Shown: positions 48,092 to 57,581, counted from the first letter of the stretch. The stretch is 64,000 nucleotides of DNA from Pseudomonas sp. HMWF032 (GCF_003060885.1 NZ_QAIG01000006.1:53263-117262), one strand, 5' to 3'. Program-made: numbers and translations. The notes: generated from the sequence alone by a model not told the origin.

Positions 48092-49402
48092 ATGCCTGCC
48101 ATAGTCTTTGTCGCCGGCGGCCTGCTGCTTTTGTCGCTGCTGCTCTGGTCACTTAACACTCGACGCACCATGCACGTTCAGCTAGGCGTCTACGAACAGC
48201 TGCTGAATACGCTCTCGGATGCCGTGTTACAACTCGATCGCAACGGCAAAATCGATCAATACAACCCTGCTGCCGCTCAACTGTTGGGCAAGAGAGCTGA
48301 CGAACTTCTGGGTGCATGCGTCTCGGACTATCTACCAACGCTGCAGCTCAATCTGGAAACTGCAGCCACCCAATGCCTGGAGATTGTCGCAAACTCCGGA
48401 CATCGTCTGAAAATCGAAGCCAGATGCCTGCGCCTTGGCCATGCTAAAACCCTTGTACTGCTTCAACCGAGTCATGAACCCTGTCGTTCACAGGAAGATA
48501 TCGAGCGATTCAAACGCAGCCAGTATTTTGCTCGTATCGGCACCTGGGACTGGGAGATCAACACCAACCGTTTGTACTGGTCAGACGCGATCTACACCAT
48601 GTTCGGCCATAAGATAGGCAGTGTGACACCGAGCTACGATCTGTTCTGCGCAAGCGTGCACCCAGACGATCGCGAGCGTGTGCGCGCTGGGGAACTGCGC
48701 TGCATCGAAACCGGTGAAAATCATGACGAGGAATACCGCGTAATCTGGGCCGATGGCAGCATGCGCTGGCTGCGAGAAACCGGCAATGTGGTCAAAGATG
48801 CTCAGGGTAGCGCGGTGAAAATGATGGGGGTGGTGCGCGATATCACCGAGGAGAAAGCCTGGGCTCAGCAGCTGCATCAATTGGCGCATCACGATGTTTT
48901 AACCGGTCTGCCTAACCGTCTGGTATTCGAGGATCGCCTGGGCAATGCCCTGAAACGCGCCCAACGCAACAGCACTCGCGTAGCCCTGGTGTTTATCGAC
49001 CTTAACGGGTTCAAGGCCATCAACGATGCATATGGCCATGCCGCAGGAGATGAAGTGCTGATCACCACCGCGCAACGGCTCAAAGGCGCATTGCGCGCCT
49101 CCGATAGCGTGGCACGCATCGGTGGAGATGAATTTGTCGTGATTGTCGAAGGTCTGGCACTCAACAGCAGCCTGGAGCAGGAAGCTCAGACAATCAGCGA
49201 AAAACTCTTCGCAACACTGCTGGCACCCTTGGCTATCGCCGGTAAATCGCAGTGTATCGGTGCCAGCCTGGGCGTTGCTGCTTACCCGGATCACGCATCA
49301 AGCATGGATCGACTGATTCACATCGCGGATCTGGCCATGTACGAGGCCAAGCGCGGCGGCGAAAATCAGTACCGCCTGGGCAGCAAACGCTCACACGACT
49401 GA
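48092..49402 (+). CDS. Diguanylate cyclase, PAS-PAS-GGDEF
   Basis: Membrane-anchored c-di-GMP synthase of 436 residues. One N-terminal helix (3-21), PAS 1 (about 32-125), PAS 2 with PAC (about 143-255, ending VVRDITEEK), then the GGDEF domain with an intact GGDEF (344-348) and the inhibitory I-site RxxD (Arg335-Asp338) five residues before it. Activity and product feedback are therefore expected. The PAS ligand is unknown. Confidence 0.92.
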   Translation: MPAIVFVAGGLLLLSLLLWSLNTRRTMHVQLGVYEQLLNTLSDAVLQLDRNGKIDQYNPAAAQLLGKRADELLGACVSDYLPTLQLNLETAATQCLEIVANSGHRLKIEARCLRLGHAKTLVLLQPSHEPCRSQEDIERFKRSQYFARIGTWDWEINTNRLYWSDAIYTMFGHKIGSVTPSYDLFCASVHPDDRERVRAGELRCIETGENHDEEYRVIWADGSMRWLRETGNVVKDAQGSAVKMMGVVRDITEEKAWAQQLHQLAHHDVLTGLPNRLVFEDRLGNALKRAQRNSTRVALVFIDLNGFKAINDAYGHAAGDEVLITTAQRLKGALRASDSVARIGGDEFVVIVEGLALNSSLEQEAQTISEKLFATLLAPLAIAGKSQCIGASLGVAAYPDHASSMDRLIHIADLAMYEAKRGGENQYRLGSKRSHD

Positions 49403-49430
49403 CTCGTCCCGCATAAGTTGTATACGAAAG

Positions 49431-49451
49431 CAGCCCGCGCTAGGCGGGCTG
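49431..49451 (-). terminator. Terminator-like hairpin after cysK
   Basis: CAGCCCGC (49431-49438) pairs with GCGGGCTG (49444-49451), loop GCTAG. On the minus strand it is followed by CTTTC, a weak U-tract, 50 bases beyond the cysK stop. Confidence 0.55.
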
Positions 49452-49501
49452 TGGGTAATCTGTCATCACGGCCAGCGGCATGCGACCCAAGGCCTGGACG
49501 T

Positions 49502-50476
49502 TTACTGCTGCAATTCCTGCTCGGTGAACATGTCGCTGAACAGCATGCTCGACAGGTAGCGTTCGCCGGAATCCGGCAGGATCACCACGATGGTTTTGCC
49601 TTGCATGCCCGGCTCATTGGCCAGGCGCAGGGCCACGGCCATGGCGGCGCCGCAGGAGATACCGCAGAGGATGCCTTCTTCGCGCATCAGGCGCAGGGCA
49701 ACCGCTTTGGCGTCGTCATCGCTGACCTGTTCAACGCGGTCCACCATGCTCAAATCCAGGTTACCGGGGACGAAGCCTGCGCCAATGCCCTGAATTTTGT
49801 GTGGGCTGGGTTTGACCTCTTCACCGGCCAAGGTTTGGCTGATGACCGGCGAGCTGATCGGCTCCACCGCTACGGAAAGAATGGCCTTGCCCTGGGTCTG
49901 TTTGATGTAACGGGACACACCGGTAATGGTACCGCCGGTGCCGACGCCCGAGACCAGCACATCAATCGCGCCGTCGGTGTCGTTCCAGATTTCCGGGCCG
50001 GTGGTCTTTTCATGAATCGCCGGGTTGGCCGGGTTGTTGAACTGCTGCGGCATAAAATAAGTGTTGGCATCGGAGGCGGCGATTTCTGCGGCTTTTTCAA
50101 TAGCACCCTTCATGCCCTTGGCCGGCTCGGTCAGCACCAACTCAGCGCCCAGCGCCTTGAGTACCTTGCGGCGTTCCAAACTCATGGACGCAGGCATGGT
50201 CAGCAGCAGCTTGTAGCCACGCGCCGCCGCGACAAACGCCAGGCCGATGCCGGTGTTGCCGGAGGTAGGCTCGACAATGGTCATGCCGGGTTTGAGTACG
50301 CCGCGCTCTTCGGCGTCCCAAATCATGCTGGCGCCGATCCGACACTTCACCGAATACGCCGGGTTACGCCCTTCGATCTTGGCCAGGATGGTTACACCAG
50401 CAGGCCCCAGCCGGTTGATTCTGACCAGCGGAGTGTTGCCAATGGCCTGGGCGTTGTCAGTAAAGATGCGGCTCAT
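49502..50476 (-). CDS. cysK: Cysteine synthase A (O-acetylserine sulfhydrylase)
   Basis: PLP enzyme forming cysteine from O-acetylserine and sulfide. 324 residues; Lys44 in NPAYSVKCR forms the Schiff base, TSGNTG (71-76) is the substrate loop and GTGGTI the phosphate loop. The sequence suits CysK rather than CysM. Divergent from the MoxR gene. Confidence 0.95.
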   Translation of the reverse strand: MSRIFTDNAQAIGNTPLVRINRLGPAGVTILAKIEGRNPAYSVKCRIGASMIWDAEERGVLKPGMTIVEPTSGNTGIGLAFVAAARGYKLLLTMPASMSLERRKVLKALGAELVLTEPAKGMKGAIEKAAEIAASDANTYFMPQQFNNPANPAIHEKTTGPEIWNDTDGAIDVLVSGVGTGGTITGVSRYIKQTQGKAILSVAVEPISSPVISQTLAGEEVKPSPHKIQGIGAGFVPGNLDLSMVDRVEQVSDDDAKAVALRLMREEGILCGISCGAAMAVALRLANEPGMQGKTIVVILPDSGERYLSSMLFSDMFTEQELQQ

Positions 50477-50598
50477 GACGATGTCCTTGTGCGGTAGTTG
50501 CCGAAAGTCCGCCAGACTAAAACGCCCGCGCGCTTGCGTCTAGCACGGTAACAGACGCTCGGTGACCCGCCATTCAGTGACTGAATGCCCCGTCTGCG

Positions 50599-50628
50599 TT
50601 CACAGTCGCCGGGGCTGCGCGTTATAGT
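50599..50628 (+). promoter_or_regulatory. Possible promoter of the MoxR/VWA genes
   Basis: TTCACA (50599-50604), 18 bases, TATAGT (50623-50628), about 63 bases before the ATG at 50691. Moderate match to sigma-70. Confidence 0.4.
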
Positions 50629-50690
50629 CTGGTTTTCACCTACCGAACCCGCGGGTATGGCCCTGCGCGTTACCGTTCGAGGATTTACCG

Positions 50691-51536
50691 ATGAAGTTCG
50701 AAGGCACCCAGTCCTACGTCGCCACCGACGACCTCAAGCTCGCGGTCAATGCCGCCATCACCCTGCAGCGCCCGCTGCTGGTCAAGGGCGAGCCGGGCAC
50801 TGGTAAAACCATGCTGGCTGAGCAACTGGCTGAATCATTCGGCGCACGCTTGATCACCTGGCACATCAAATCCACCACCAAGGCTCATCAAGGCCTGTAC
50901 GAGTACGACGCGGTCAGCCGCCTGCGTGACTCGCAGCTGGATTCGGACAAAGTTCACGATGTGCGCAACTACATCAAGAAGGGCAAACTCTGGGAGGCTT
51001 TTGAGTCCGAAGAGCGCGTCATTCTGCTGATCGACGAAATCGACAAGGCCGACATCGAGTTCCCTAACGACCTGCTGCAAGAACTCGACAAGATGGAGTT
51101 CTACGTTTACGAGACCAACGAGACGATCAAGGCCAAGCAACGCCCGATCATCATCATCACCTCGAACAACGAAAAGGAACTGCCGGACGCCTTCCTGCGC
51201 CGCTGCTTCTTCCACTACATCGCCTTCCCGGATCGCGCGACCCTGCAGAAGATCGTCGATGTGCACTACCCCAGCATCAAAAAAGACCTGGTCGCTGAAG
51301 CGCTGGACGTGTTCTTCGACGTGCGCAAAGTACCGGGCCTGAAGAAAAAGCCGTCCACCAGCGAGCTGGTCGACTGGCTGAAACTGCTGATGGCCGACAA
51401 CATCGGCGAAGCCGTGCTGCGCGAACGCGACCCCACCAAGGCCATCCCGCCGCTGGCCGGTGCGCTGGTGAAGAACGAGCAGGATGTGCAGTTGCTGGAG
51501 CGCCTGGCCTTTATGAGCCGCCGCGCTTCGCGTTAA
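50691..51536 (+). CDS. MoxR-family AAA+ ATPase (281 aa)
   Basis: Chaperone-like ATPase. Walker A GEPGTGKT (33-40), Walker B VILLIDE (110-116) and a sensor with SNNEKELPDAFLRRC (about 160-175) are intact. MoxR proteins act with VWA-domain partners to mature or insert metals into target complexes; the target is not known here. The downstream VWA gene fits this pairing. Confidence 0.92.
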   Translation: MKFEGTQSYVATDDLKLAVNAAITLQRPLLVKGEPGTGKTMLAEQLAESFGARLITWHIKSTTKAHQGLYEYDAVSRLRDSQLDSDKVHDVRNYIKKGKLWEAFESEERVILLIDEIDKADIEFPNDLLQELDKMEFYVYETNETIKAKQRPIIIITSNNEKELPDAFLRRCFFHYIAFPDRATLQKIVDVHYPSIKKDLVAEALDVFFDVRKVPGLKKKPSTSELVDWLKLLMADNIGEAVLRERDPTKAIPPLAGALVKNEQDVQLLERLAFMSRRASR

Positions 51537-51541
51537 GAATT

Positions 51542-51698
51542 GGGCTGCTGCGCGTCGTCGGACGCGCTACCCACTCGGTATAGGGCTCGGCGAGCTAGAG
51601 CCAGGCAAGGCGAAACCGAGCTTAACAGCGCAGCGTACTCCAGTACGTGAGCATGTGAAGCTCGGTTTCAACGCCGCATGGCCGACGCGCAGCAGCCC
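51542..51698. repeat. 157-base nested palindrome between MoxR and VWA genes
   Basis: Three stems are nested: an outer 16-bp perfect stem (51542-51557 with 51683-51698), an inner 12-bp perfect stem (51612-51623 with 51658-51669), and a tip hairpin CGTAC-TCCA-GTACG (51634-51647). A further asymmetric stretch (51558-51611) lies on the left. It starts six bases after the MoxR stop and ends 29 bases before the VWA ATG, so it is transcribed inside the unit. It has the look of a dispersed repeat or structured RNA. Confidence 0.75.
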
Positions 51699-51727
51699 GG
51701 CCAGAATCAACACATGAGGGCGCAGCT

Positions 51728-52906
51728 ATGCTGCTCAACCTATTCAATGAAATGCGCGCCGCCAAGGTGCCGGTGTCGGTGCGCGAGCTGCTCGACCTGA
51801 TCAACGCGTTGAAGCACAACGTGGTATTCGCCGATATGGACGAGTTCTATTTCCTCTCGCGCACCATTCTGGTCAAGGACGAGCGGCATTTCGACAAGTT
51901 CGACCGCGCGTTCGGGGCCTACTTCAAGGGCCTGGAAAACCTTAACCAGCACATCGAGGCATTGATCCCCGATGAGTGGCTGCGCAAGGAGTTCGAGCGT
52001 TCGCTGACCGATGAGGAACGCGCCAAGATCGAATCCCTCGGCGGCCTGGACAAGTTGATCGAGGAATTCAAAAAGCGCCTCGAAGAGCAAAAAGAACGCC
52101 ACGAAGGCGGCAACAAGTGGATCGGCACCGGCGGCACCAGCCCGTTCGGCTCTGGCGGCTATAACCCGGAAGGCATCCGCGTGGGTGACGCCGGCAAGCG
52201 TCAGGGCAAGGCGGTCAAGGTCTGGGATCAGCGCGAGTACAAAAACCTCGACGATCAGGTCGAGCTGGGGACGCGCAATATCAAGGTGGCCCTGCGCCGC
52301 CTGCGCAAGTTTGCGCGCCAAGGTGCACAAGACGAGCTGGACCTGGACGGCACCATCGACCACACCGCCAAAGACGGCGGTCTGCTGAACATTCAAATGC
52401 GTCCGGAGCGGCGCAACGCGGTGAAGCTGCTGATCCTCTTCGACATCGGCGGTTCGATGGACGCCCACGTCAAGGTGTGCGAGGAGCTGTTTTCCGCCTG
52501 CAAAACCGAGTTCAAGCACATGGAGTATTTCTACTTCCATAACTGTGTGTACGAGTCGGTGTGGAAGAACAACCTGCGCCGCACGTCTGAGCGTTTCTCC
52601 ACGCAAGACCTGCTGCACAAGTACGGCGCGGATTACAAAGTGGTGTTCGTCGGTGATGCGGCCATGGCCCCTTACGAAATCACCCAGGCCGGCGGCAGCG
52701 TCGAGCACTGGAACGAGGAGCCGGGTTACGTCTGGATCAAGCGTTTTATGGAGAAGTACAAAAAGCTTATCTGGATCAACCCGTACCCCAAAGACAGTTG
52801 GAGCTACACCGCCTCGACCAACATCATGCGTGAGTTGCTCGAAGACCAGATGTACCCGCTGACGCTGCAAGGCCTGGAAGAAGGCATGCGCTTTCTCTCC
52901 AAGTAA
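51728..52906 (+). CDS. VWA-domain protein, CoxE-like (392 aa)
   Basis: Cytoplasmic partner of the MoxR ATPase. A charged helical N-terminal half (about 1-130), a Gly-rich hinge (128-150), then a VWA domain with the MIDAS motif DIGGS (Asp239-Ser243) and MDAHVKV. The protein resembles CoxE-like VWA proteins. ATG 51728 has GAGGG upstream. The family's clients differ between operons; none is adjacent here. Confidence 0.9.
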   Translation: MLLNLFNEMRAAKVPVSVRELLDLINALKHNVVFADMDEFYFLSRTILVKDERHFDKFDRAFGAYFKGLENLNQHIEALIPDEWLRKEFERSLTDEERAKIESLGGLDKLIEEFKKRLEEQKERHEGGNKWIGTGGTSPFGSGGYNPEGIRVGDAGKRQGKAVKVWDQREYKNLDDQVELGTRNIKVALRRLRKFARQGAQDELDLDGTIDHTAKDGGLLNIQMRPERRNAVKLLILFDIGGSMDAHVKVCEELFSACKTEFKHMEYFYFHNCVYESVWKNNLRRTSERFSTQDLLHKYGADYKVVFVGDAAMAPYEITQAGGSVEHWNEEPGYVWIKRFMEKYKKLIWINPYPKDSWSYTASTNIMRELLEDQMYPLTLQGLEEGMRFLSK

Positions 52907-52907
52907 A

Positions 52908-52930
52908 CAACGGGCCTTCGGGCCCGTTTT
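52908..52930 (+). terminator. Terminator of the MoxR/VWA unit
   Basis: ACGGGCC (52910-52916), tetraloop TTCG, GGCCCGT (52921-52927), then TTT. It ends two bases before the stop of the opposing LysR gene. Confidence 0.88.
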
Positions 52931-52932
52931 AC

Positions 52933-53811
52933 TTAGTCAGCCTCGGCCGTCAGGCAATCGACCAATTCGGCGGCAAAGCCCGACAACAGCGCCCGCTTAC
53001 GCACACAGACCTTCAAATCGCGCTGCGCCCAGTGTTCCTCCAACTCGATGATTGGCAACCCGCGCTCGCTCACCGCACTGCGCGGCACCAAACCAATGCC
53101 CACACCCGCCGCGACCATACGGCACACAGCCTCAAAGCTGCGCACCTGAATCCGCACCTCCAAGTGCCGGCCCAACGCCGCCGCCGCGTTCATGGTGAAG
53201 GTGTGGATGGCCGAACCGGCGTGCAGCATCACAAAGGGATACTCCAGCACCTGCACAAACGGGCAGTGCTTGCGCGCAGCCAGCGGGTGCTCAGCAGGCG
53301 CGATCAGCACCAGACGATCGGCCTTGTAAGGAATCAGTTCGACATCGGCCCCCTCCATGGCCCCCGCCACCACGCCCACTTCCACTTCACCGCGCGCCAC
53401 CGCCATCAACACATCCGGGCTGGTGTGTTCTTCGAGGGAAATACTCACTTGCGGATGACGCTGCAGAAAAGTCGCCAAGCTGTCGGGCAAAAAGGTGTGC
53501 GTGGCGTGGGTGTTGGCCCACAGGCTGACATGCCCGCGCACGCCTTTGGCGTAGGGCGTGAGGTCGGCGTGCATTTGCTCAAGCTGGGCAAACACCTGCC
53601 GCGCATGGCGCAACAAGGCCTCGCCAGCGCGGGTCAGGCTGACGCCACGCGGCTCACGCAGCAGCAACGGCGTGCCAATCGACGCTTCCAGCTGGCGCAA
53701 GCGATGGCTGGCAGAAGAAGCCGCCAGATGCACCCGTTCGGCACCACGGGTGAGGTTTTTCGCTTCGGCGATGGCGACGAATAAACGCAGGTCAACCAAG
53801 TCGTAGTGCAT
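52933..53811 (-). CDS. LysR-family transcription regulator
   Basis: 292 residues: N-terminal winged HTH (about 1-60) and a periplasmic-binding-like effector domain. It is divergent from the EamA transporter gene at 53917 with a 105-base gap, the typical layout for a LysR regulator controlling its neighbour. The effector is unknown. Confidence 0.93.
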   Translation of the reverse strand: MHYDLVDLRLFVAIAEAKNLTRGAERVHLAASSASHRLRQLEASIGTPLLLREPRGVSLTRAGEALLRHARQVFAQLEQMHADLTPYAKGVRGHVSLWANTHATHTFLPDSLATFLQRHPQVSISLEEHTSPDVLMAVARGEVEVGVVAGAMEGADVELIPYKADRLVLIAPAEHPLAARKHCPFVQVLEYPFVMLHAGSAIHTFTMNAAAALGRHLEVRIQVRSFEAVCRMVAAGVGIGLVPRSAVSERGLPIIELEEHWAQRDLKVCVRKRALLSGFAAELVDCLTAEAD

Positions 53812-53916
53812 AGCGTTTGTTAATTCCGAACGATCAGTTTAGTAAAAGCCAATTCCAAAGCGATTCTAGCCCTCGCATCATTCGGACCAGAACAACTCTT
53901 TAGGGATTTATTCGCA

Positions 53917-54879
53917 ATGCATTGGAAATCCTGGTCAGCCGATCGCATCGGCATCGCGCTGGCGATCCTTGCCGCCTTCGGCTTCTCGTTCAAAGCCATC
54001 TTCGTCAAGTTGGCCTACGCGGCCGCACCGGTGGATGCCGTCACCCTGCTCGCACTGCGCATGAGTTTTGCCTTACCCATCGCCCTGTGGGCCACGCTGT
54101 GGCTGTGCCGCACCGCGCCGCCGCTCACCCGCAAGGACTGGTGCATGCTGCTGGCCCTGGGCCTGCTCGGTTATTACGGCGCGAGCATTCTCGATTTCAT
54201 CGGCCTGCAGTACATCTCGGCGGCGCTGGAGCGGCTGATTCTGTTTATCTACCCGACCATGACCGTGTTGATCGGCGTGTTGTTTATGGGCAAGCGCCTA
54301 GAGAAACGCCAGATCGCCGCCCTGCTACTGTCTTACGCCGGGATTGCCCTGGCCTTCGCCCACGACTTGCGCATCGCCGAAGACCTGCACAACGTATTGA
54401 TCGGTGCCGCCTTTGTGTTCGGCTCGGCGCTGTCTTATGCGCTGTACAGCGCCGGGGCTGAAGTGGCGATTCACCGGCTGGGCACTATTCGCTTTGCTGC
54501 GCTGGCGATCATCGTGTCGACCTTTGCCACGCAACTGCATTTTCTCGCCACGCAGCCATTCAGCGCGTTGCAGTTGCCGGTTGAGGTGTACGCCTACAGC
54601 GCGGCGATGGCGGTTTTCTCGACGGTGCTGCCAATCTTCTGGCAATCGGCTGCGCTGCGCCTGATCGGCTCGGCGCGCACGGTGCTGATCGGCACGCTGG
54701 GGCCGGTGCTGACGATTGTGTTTACCTGGATGCTGTTGGCGGAGCCAGTGTCACTGGTCCAGTTGGCGGGTGCAGCGTTGGTCGTGGCGGGCGTGTTGTT
54801 GGTGTCGCGGCGTAAAAAATTGCCGACTCTGCCGGCTGTTAACGAGGCTGCTTGTATTCAAGGCAGCAAGCAAGCATAA
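53917..54879 (+). CDS. EamA (DMT) transporter (320 aa)
   Basis: Inner-membrane protein with ten predicted helices in two EamA repeats. It differs clearly from the RhtA-like one at 26734. The C-terminus ends in a short polar tail. Substrate unknown; LysR-type control from the divergent gene is likely. Confidence 0.88.
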   Translation: MHWKSWSADRIGIALAILAAFGFSFKAIFVKLAYAAAPVDAVTLLALRMSFALPIALWATLWLCRTAPPLTRKDWCMLLALGLLGYYGASILDFIGLQYISAALERLILFIYPTMTVLIGVLFMGKRLEKRQIAALLLSYAGIALAFAHDLRIAEDLHNVLIGAAFVFGSALSYALYSAGAEVAIHRLGTIRFAALAIIVSTFATQLHFLATQPFSALQLPVEVYAYSAAMAVFSTVLPIFWQSAALRLIGSARTVLIGTLGPVLTIVFTWMLLAEPVSLVQLAGAALVVAGVLLVSRRKKLPTLPAVNEAACIQGSKQA

Positions 54880-54920
54880 GAAAGTCCATGTACCCATTGC
54901 GTGTTGCGTGGCGATAAGGC

Positions 54921-55006
54921 GTAGGTTGGCGTTGAGCGCAGCGAAGCCCAACAGATTGCAGCATGTCTCGTTGGGCTTCGTCGCGCTGTTCCTCAACCCA
55001 ACCTAC
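54921..55006. repeat. REP-like palindromic element, 86 bases
   Basis: Ends GTAGGTTGG (54921-54929) and CCAACCTAC (54998-55006) are exact inverse copies; inner arms CGAAGCCCAAC (54942-54952) and GTTGGGCTTCG (54970-54980) are too. The GTAG tips and two facing imperfect REPs give the REPIN architecture. Free between EamA and DUF2937 genes. Confidence 0.75.
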
Positions 55007-55137
55007 ACACGCAACCCTGCGTTGATGCGTATGACACGCTCTACCCAATGCATGCAACAGGGTATTGAGACATCGCCTCAATAAACGGATCAACTGAAAC
55101 ATCAAGGGCTCTTGCGAGCCCTTGAGAGTGATGCAAC

Positions 55138-55662
55138 TCAGCGCCAGTGCCGTTGCTGCACCTTCTGGCTGCGGCCCACACCCAGCAGCATGCCGAACAG
55201 CACCAGCAGGCTTTCGACCAGCCAGGCCAGTAGCAGCGCGCAGACGATGCCCCAGGTGATGGCCTCGGGGGCCAGCAGCACCTGGTAACGGTAGGTGGCG
55301 AAGGTTTCCTCCAGCAATTCATGGTCTGCTGCGGTAGCCAGATGCCAGACCTGGCCATACCAAGGGCCTTGCATGGCCTTGGATTCACGCTCAAGAAAGG
55401 CCGAACGCTCGACCAGCGTACCCAGACTCTGCGCATCGCTGCGCATCACTGGGTCGGCGCTGGCCTGGTAATGGCTAACCAAGGCCACCAGATCGCCTTT
55501 GAAAAAGCGCCGAGCCGTTTCACGGAAGCCCTTGAGGCCCAAATCCGACTCAATGCGATGGGCTTCGACGCGCTTGCTGTAGTCGTCGATAAACCCGGGC
55601 ACCTGAACCCCAACCAGCAAGCCCAGAGCAAACAAGGCCAACCGCAGATAGCTTCTAAACAT
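55138..55662 (-). CDS. DUF2937 membrane protein (174 aa)
   Basis: Two hydrophobic segments, near the N-terminus (6-21) and C-terminus (about 135-158), enclose a helical region rich in charged residues that probably faces the periplasm. The pattern fits DUF2937, function unknown. ATG 55662 follows GGAGGG. It is 20 bases downstream of the amidotransferase gene and probably in its operon. Confidence 0.72.
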   Translation of the reverse strand: MFRSYLRLALFALGLLVGVQVPGFIDDYSKRVEAHRIESDLGLKGFRETARRFFKGDLVALVSHYQASADPVMRSDAQSLGTLVERSAFLERESKAMQGPWYGQVWHLATAADHELLEETFATYRYQVLLAPEAITWGIVCALLLAWLVESLLVLFGMLLGVGRSQKVQQRHWR

Positions 55663-55682
55663 TGCTTCCCTCCCCCTAATAA

Positions 55683-56459
55683 TCAGCCTTCCATGCCTTG
55701 CGCCACACACTCACCGCCGCGCCACAGACGCCACTCGCCCGGCTGGTACAGTGTCCAGCTCTCGTTATCGGTCAACGGCTCGGTCGCCAAAACAGTGACC
55801 ACATCATTGGGCGTGGTTTCTGCCTGAAAATCCACCTGCATGTCGGCATCTTTCAGATGCGCCGGGCCAAACGGCGCGCGCCGGGTGATATGCGCCAGCT
55901 TGCTGCTGCAAAAGCTGAACAGCCAGTCGCCATCACTGAGCAGGCAATTGAATACACCGTGCTGACGATAGCCGGCACAGGCACTGACCAAGGTGGGCAG
56001 CAACTGCTCCACCACAACCGGCTCGGGAAAGGCCTGACGCAAGCGATTGAGCAAATCGCAGAAGGCCGCTTCGCTGTCGGTGTCGCCAATTGGCCGGTAG
56101 TTATCCAATTGCGGGGCGAAATCGGCCAATTGGCCGTTGTGCGCAAAACACCAGTTACGCCCCCACATCTCGCGCACAAACGGATGGGTATTGGCCAGGC
56201 AGACGCGGCCAACATTGGCCTGGCGGATATGCCCGATTACCACTTCGCTCTTGATCGGGTAGCGCTGCACCAGCTGCGCCACCTCTGATTCGCTGCTGGC
56301 GCGCGGGTCCTGAAACAGCCGCAGACCACGCCCTTCGTAAAAGCCGATGCCCCAACCATCGCGGTGCGGCCCGGTGCGACCGCCGCGCTGCATCAGGCCG
56401 GTAAAGCTGAAGACAATATCGGTCGGTACATTGGCACTCATGCCCAGCAATTCACACAT
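55683..56459 (-). CDS. Class II glutamine amidotransferase, YafJ-like
   Basis: 258-residue Ntn-hydrolase. After Met removal Cys2 (MCELLGMS) becomes the N-terminal nucleophile, and DGWGIGFY, HIRQANVG and CFAHNGQL are family motifs for glutamine hydrolysis. There is no synthase domain, so the acceptor of ammonia is unknown. The start overlaps the HIT gene's stop by eight bases (ATGTGTGA); this is why ATG 56459 is chosen over the longer frame at 56492. Confidence 0.9.
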   Translation of the reverse strand: MCELLGMSANVPTDIVFSFTGLMQRGGRTGPHRDGWGIGFYEGRGLRLFQDPRASSESEVAQLVQRYPIKSEVVIGHIRQANVGRVCLANTHPFVREMWGRNWCFAHNGQLADFAPQLDNYRPIGDTDSEAAFCDLLNRLRQAFPEPVVVEQLLPTLVSACAGYRQHGVFNCLLSDGDWLFSFCSSKLAHITRRAPFGPAHLKDADMQVDFQAETTPNDVVTVLATEPLTDNESWTLYQPGEWRLWRGGECVAQGMEG

Positions 56460-56895
56460 GGCGCAACGCCTCGCGCAGCTGCTGCGCCTCAATCGCCAGA
56501 CGTGCCTCGATACGTTTACGCGCCAACGGCAGAAAACGCGTCAGGGCGCGCCACAGTAATTGCGTGACATCGCCGCTGCGTCGTGGAATCAGGTGCAGAT
56601 GCAGGTGCGGCACATGCTGGTTGGCGGTCGGTCCGTCGTTGACCAGAAAGTTGATGCCCTGCTCGCCATACCCGGCCGCGCGCAAGGCCGCGGTCATGCG
56701 CTGCGCCAACGGCAGCAACCGCTCACCGGCAGCAGAGGAAAGGTCTTTGAGAAAGGGCGCATGTTCGCGGCTGACAATCAGCACATGGGCCGGGCGCAGG
56801 GGAAAGATATCCAGCAGGACGATAAAGTGCTCATCCTCATAAATACGTTCGGCAGGCAACTGGCCAGCAGCGATTGCACAGAACACACACTCCAT
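56452..56895 (-). CDS. HIT-family nucleotide hydrolase (147 aa)
   Basis: The catalytic triad HLHLH (97-101) with active His99, and a zinc-type CVFC at 3-6, place it in the HIT superfamily near Hint/Fhit-like proteins. Such enzymes cleave phosphoramidates or dinucleoside polyphosphates. It overlaps the class II amidotransferase gene and probably is cotranscribed; whether the two share a pathway is unknown. Confidence 0.9.
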   Translation of the reverse strand: MECVFCAIAAGQLPAERIYEDEHFIVLLDIFPLRPAHVLIVSREHAPFLKDLSSAAGERLLPLAQRMTAALRAAGYGEQGINFLVNDGPTANQHVPHLHLHLIPRRSGDVTQLLWRALTRFLPLARKRIEARLAIEAQQLREALRHV

Positions 56896-56956
56896 AGCCC
56901 CTCCTTATAAATGACAGGCCATGCTGAACGGCTGTGTGCTGCGGCGCAAGTTTGAG

Positions 56957-57430
56957 TTACAGACGTGGCTCGACTCTTAGCCTGCGGTCACCACGGGAAT
57001 CGTAACGGGTGTCGCCGAAATCCTGCTCATCGCGCGCCACCATATTGCGCAAGGTCGGCTCATTATCGGCAATCGGCGCAGGCCCCTTGCGCGACTGCCG
57101 CCACCTTTCCACAGGCCAGCGCACCGCGACAAACAGCAGGTACAAGGTAAAGACGATTAACGCGTACATGCTCAAATCGGCTACCGCGCGCCAGGCGTTG
57201 TTGCCCACGCCAAGCAGCATGTCCATGGCAGTAATCGCCACCGCAGGGGCGAACTGCTCTTTACCGGGGTCGACAATGGTCGGGCTGAACAGCAGCACCA
57301 GCACCAGCACACGCAGCGGCTCTCGCAGGTAACGCCACATCCAGCTGGTCAGGCGAAACCACACCAACAGACAACCAAGAGCCGCCACCAGATAGGCGCC
57401 CCAGGCAAGCAGGTAGTCGTTTTCAGTCAT
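56957..57430 (-). CDS. Conserved membrane protein (157 aa)
   Basis: Three predicted membrane segments (about 6-25, 38-56, 86-104) and a charged, Arg/Asp-rich C-terminal tail. I do not recognise a family. ATG 57430 starts directly before the first helix; the frame is open to 57451. It is upstream of the HIT gene on the same strand. Confidence 0.65.
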   Translation of the reverse strand: MTENDYLLAWGAYLVAALGCLLVWFRLTSWMWRYLREPLRVLVLVLLFSPTIVDPGKEQFAPAVAITAMDMLLGVGNNAWRAVADLSMYALIVFTLYLLFVAVRWPVERWRQSRKGPAPIADNEPTLRNMVARDEQDFGDTRYDSRGDRRLRVEPRL

Positions 57431-57581
57431 AAAACGCAAATTCTCTGGCATTGAAGACCGGGCGGCCTAGGCGCATAAACGCGTAGATTTCAGCAGCCGA
57501 CGGGCGAAGTGGCGCTTATGATAACGGCTTTTGCCTGCTTCCGCGTCCCCGCTGTCGGCCGCCTGCTAACGGAGTTACCTC

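Noticed and set aside
49418..50497. 359-residue open frame on the plus strand, opposite cysK
   Set aside because: Overlaps cysK in full; composition is of antisense type.
51740..52870. 376-residue open frame on the minus strand, opposite the VWA gene
   Set aside because: Mirror of the VWA coding bias; the VWA frame has clear motifs.
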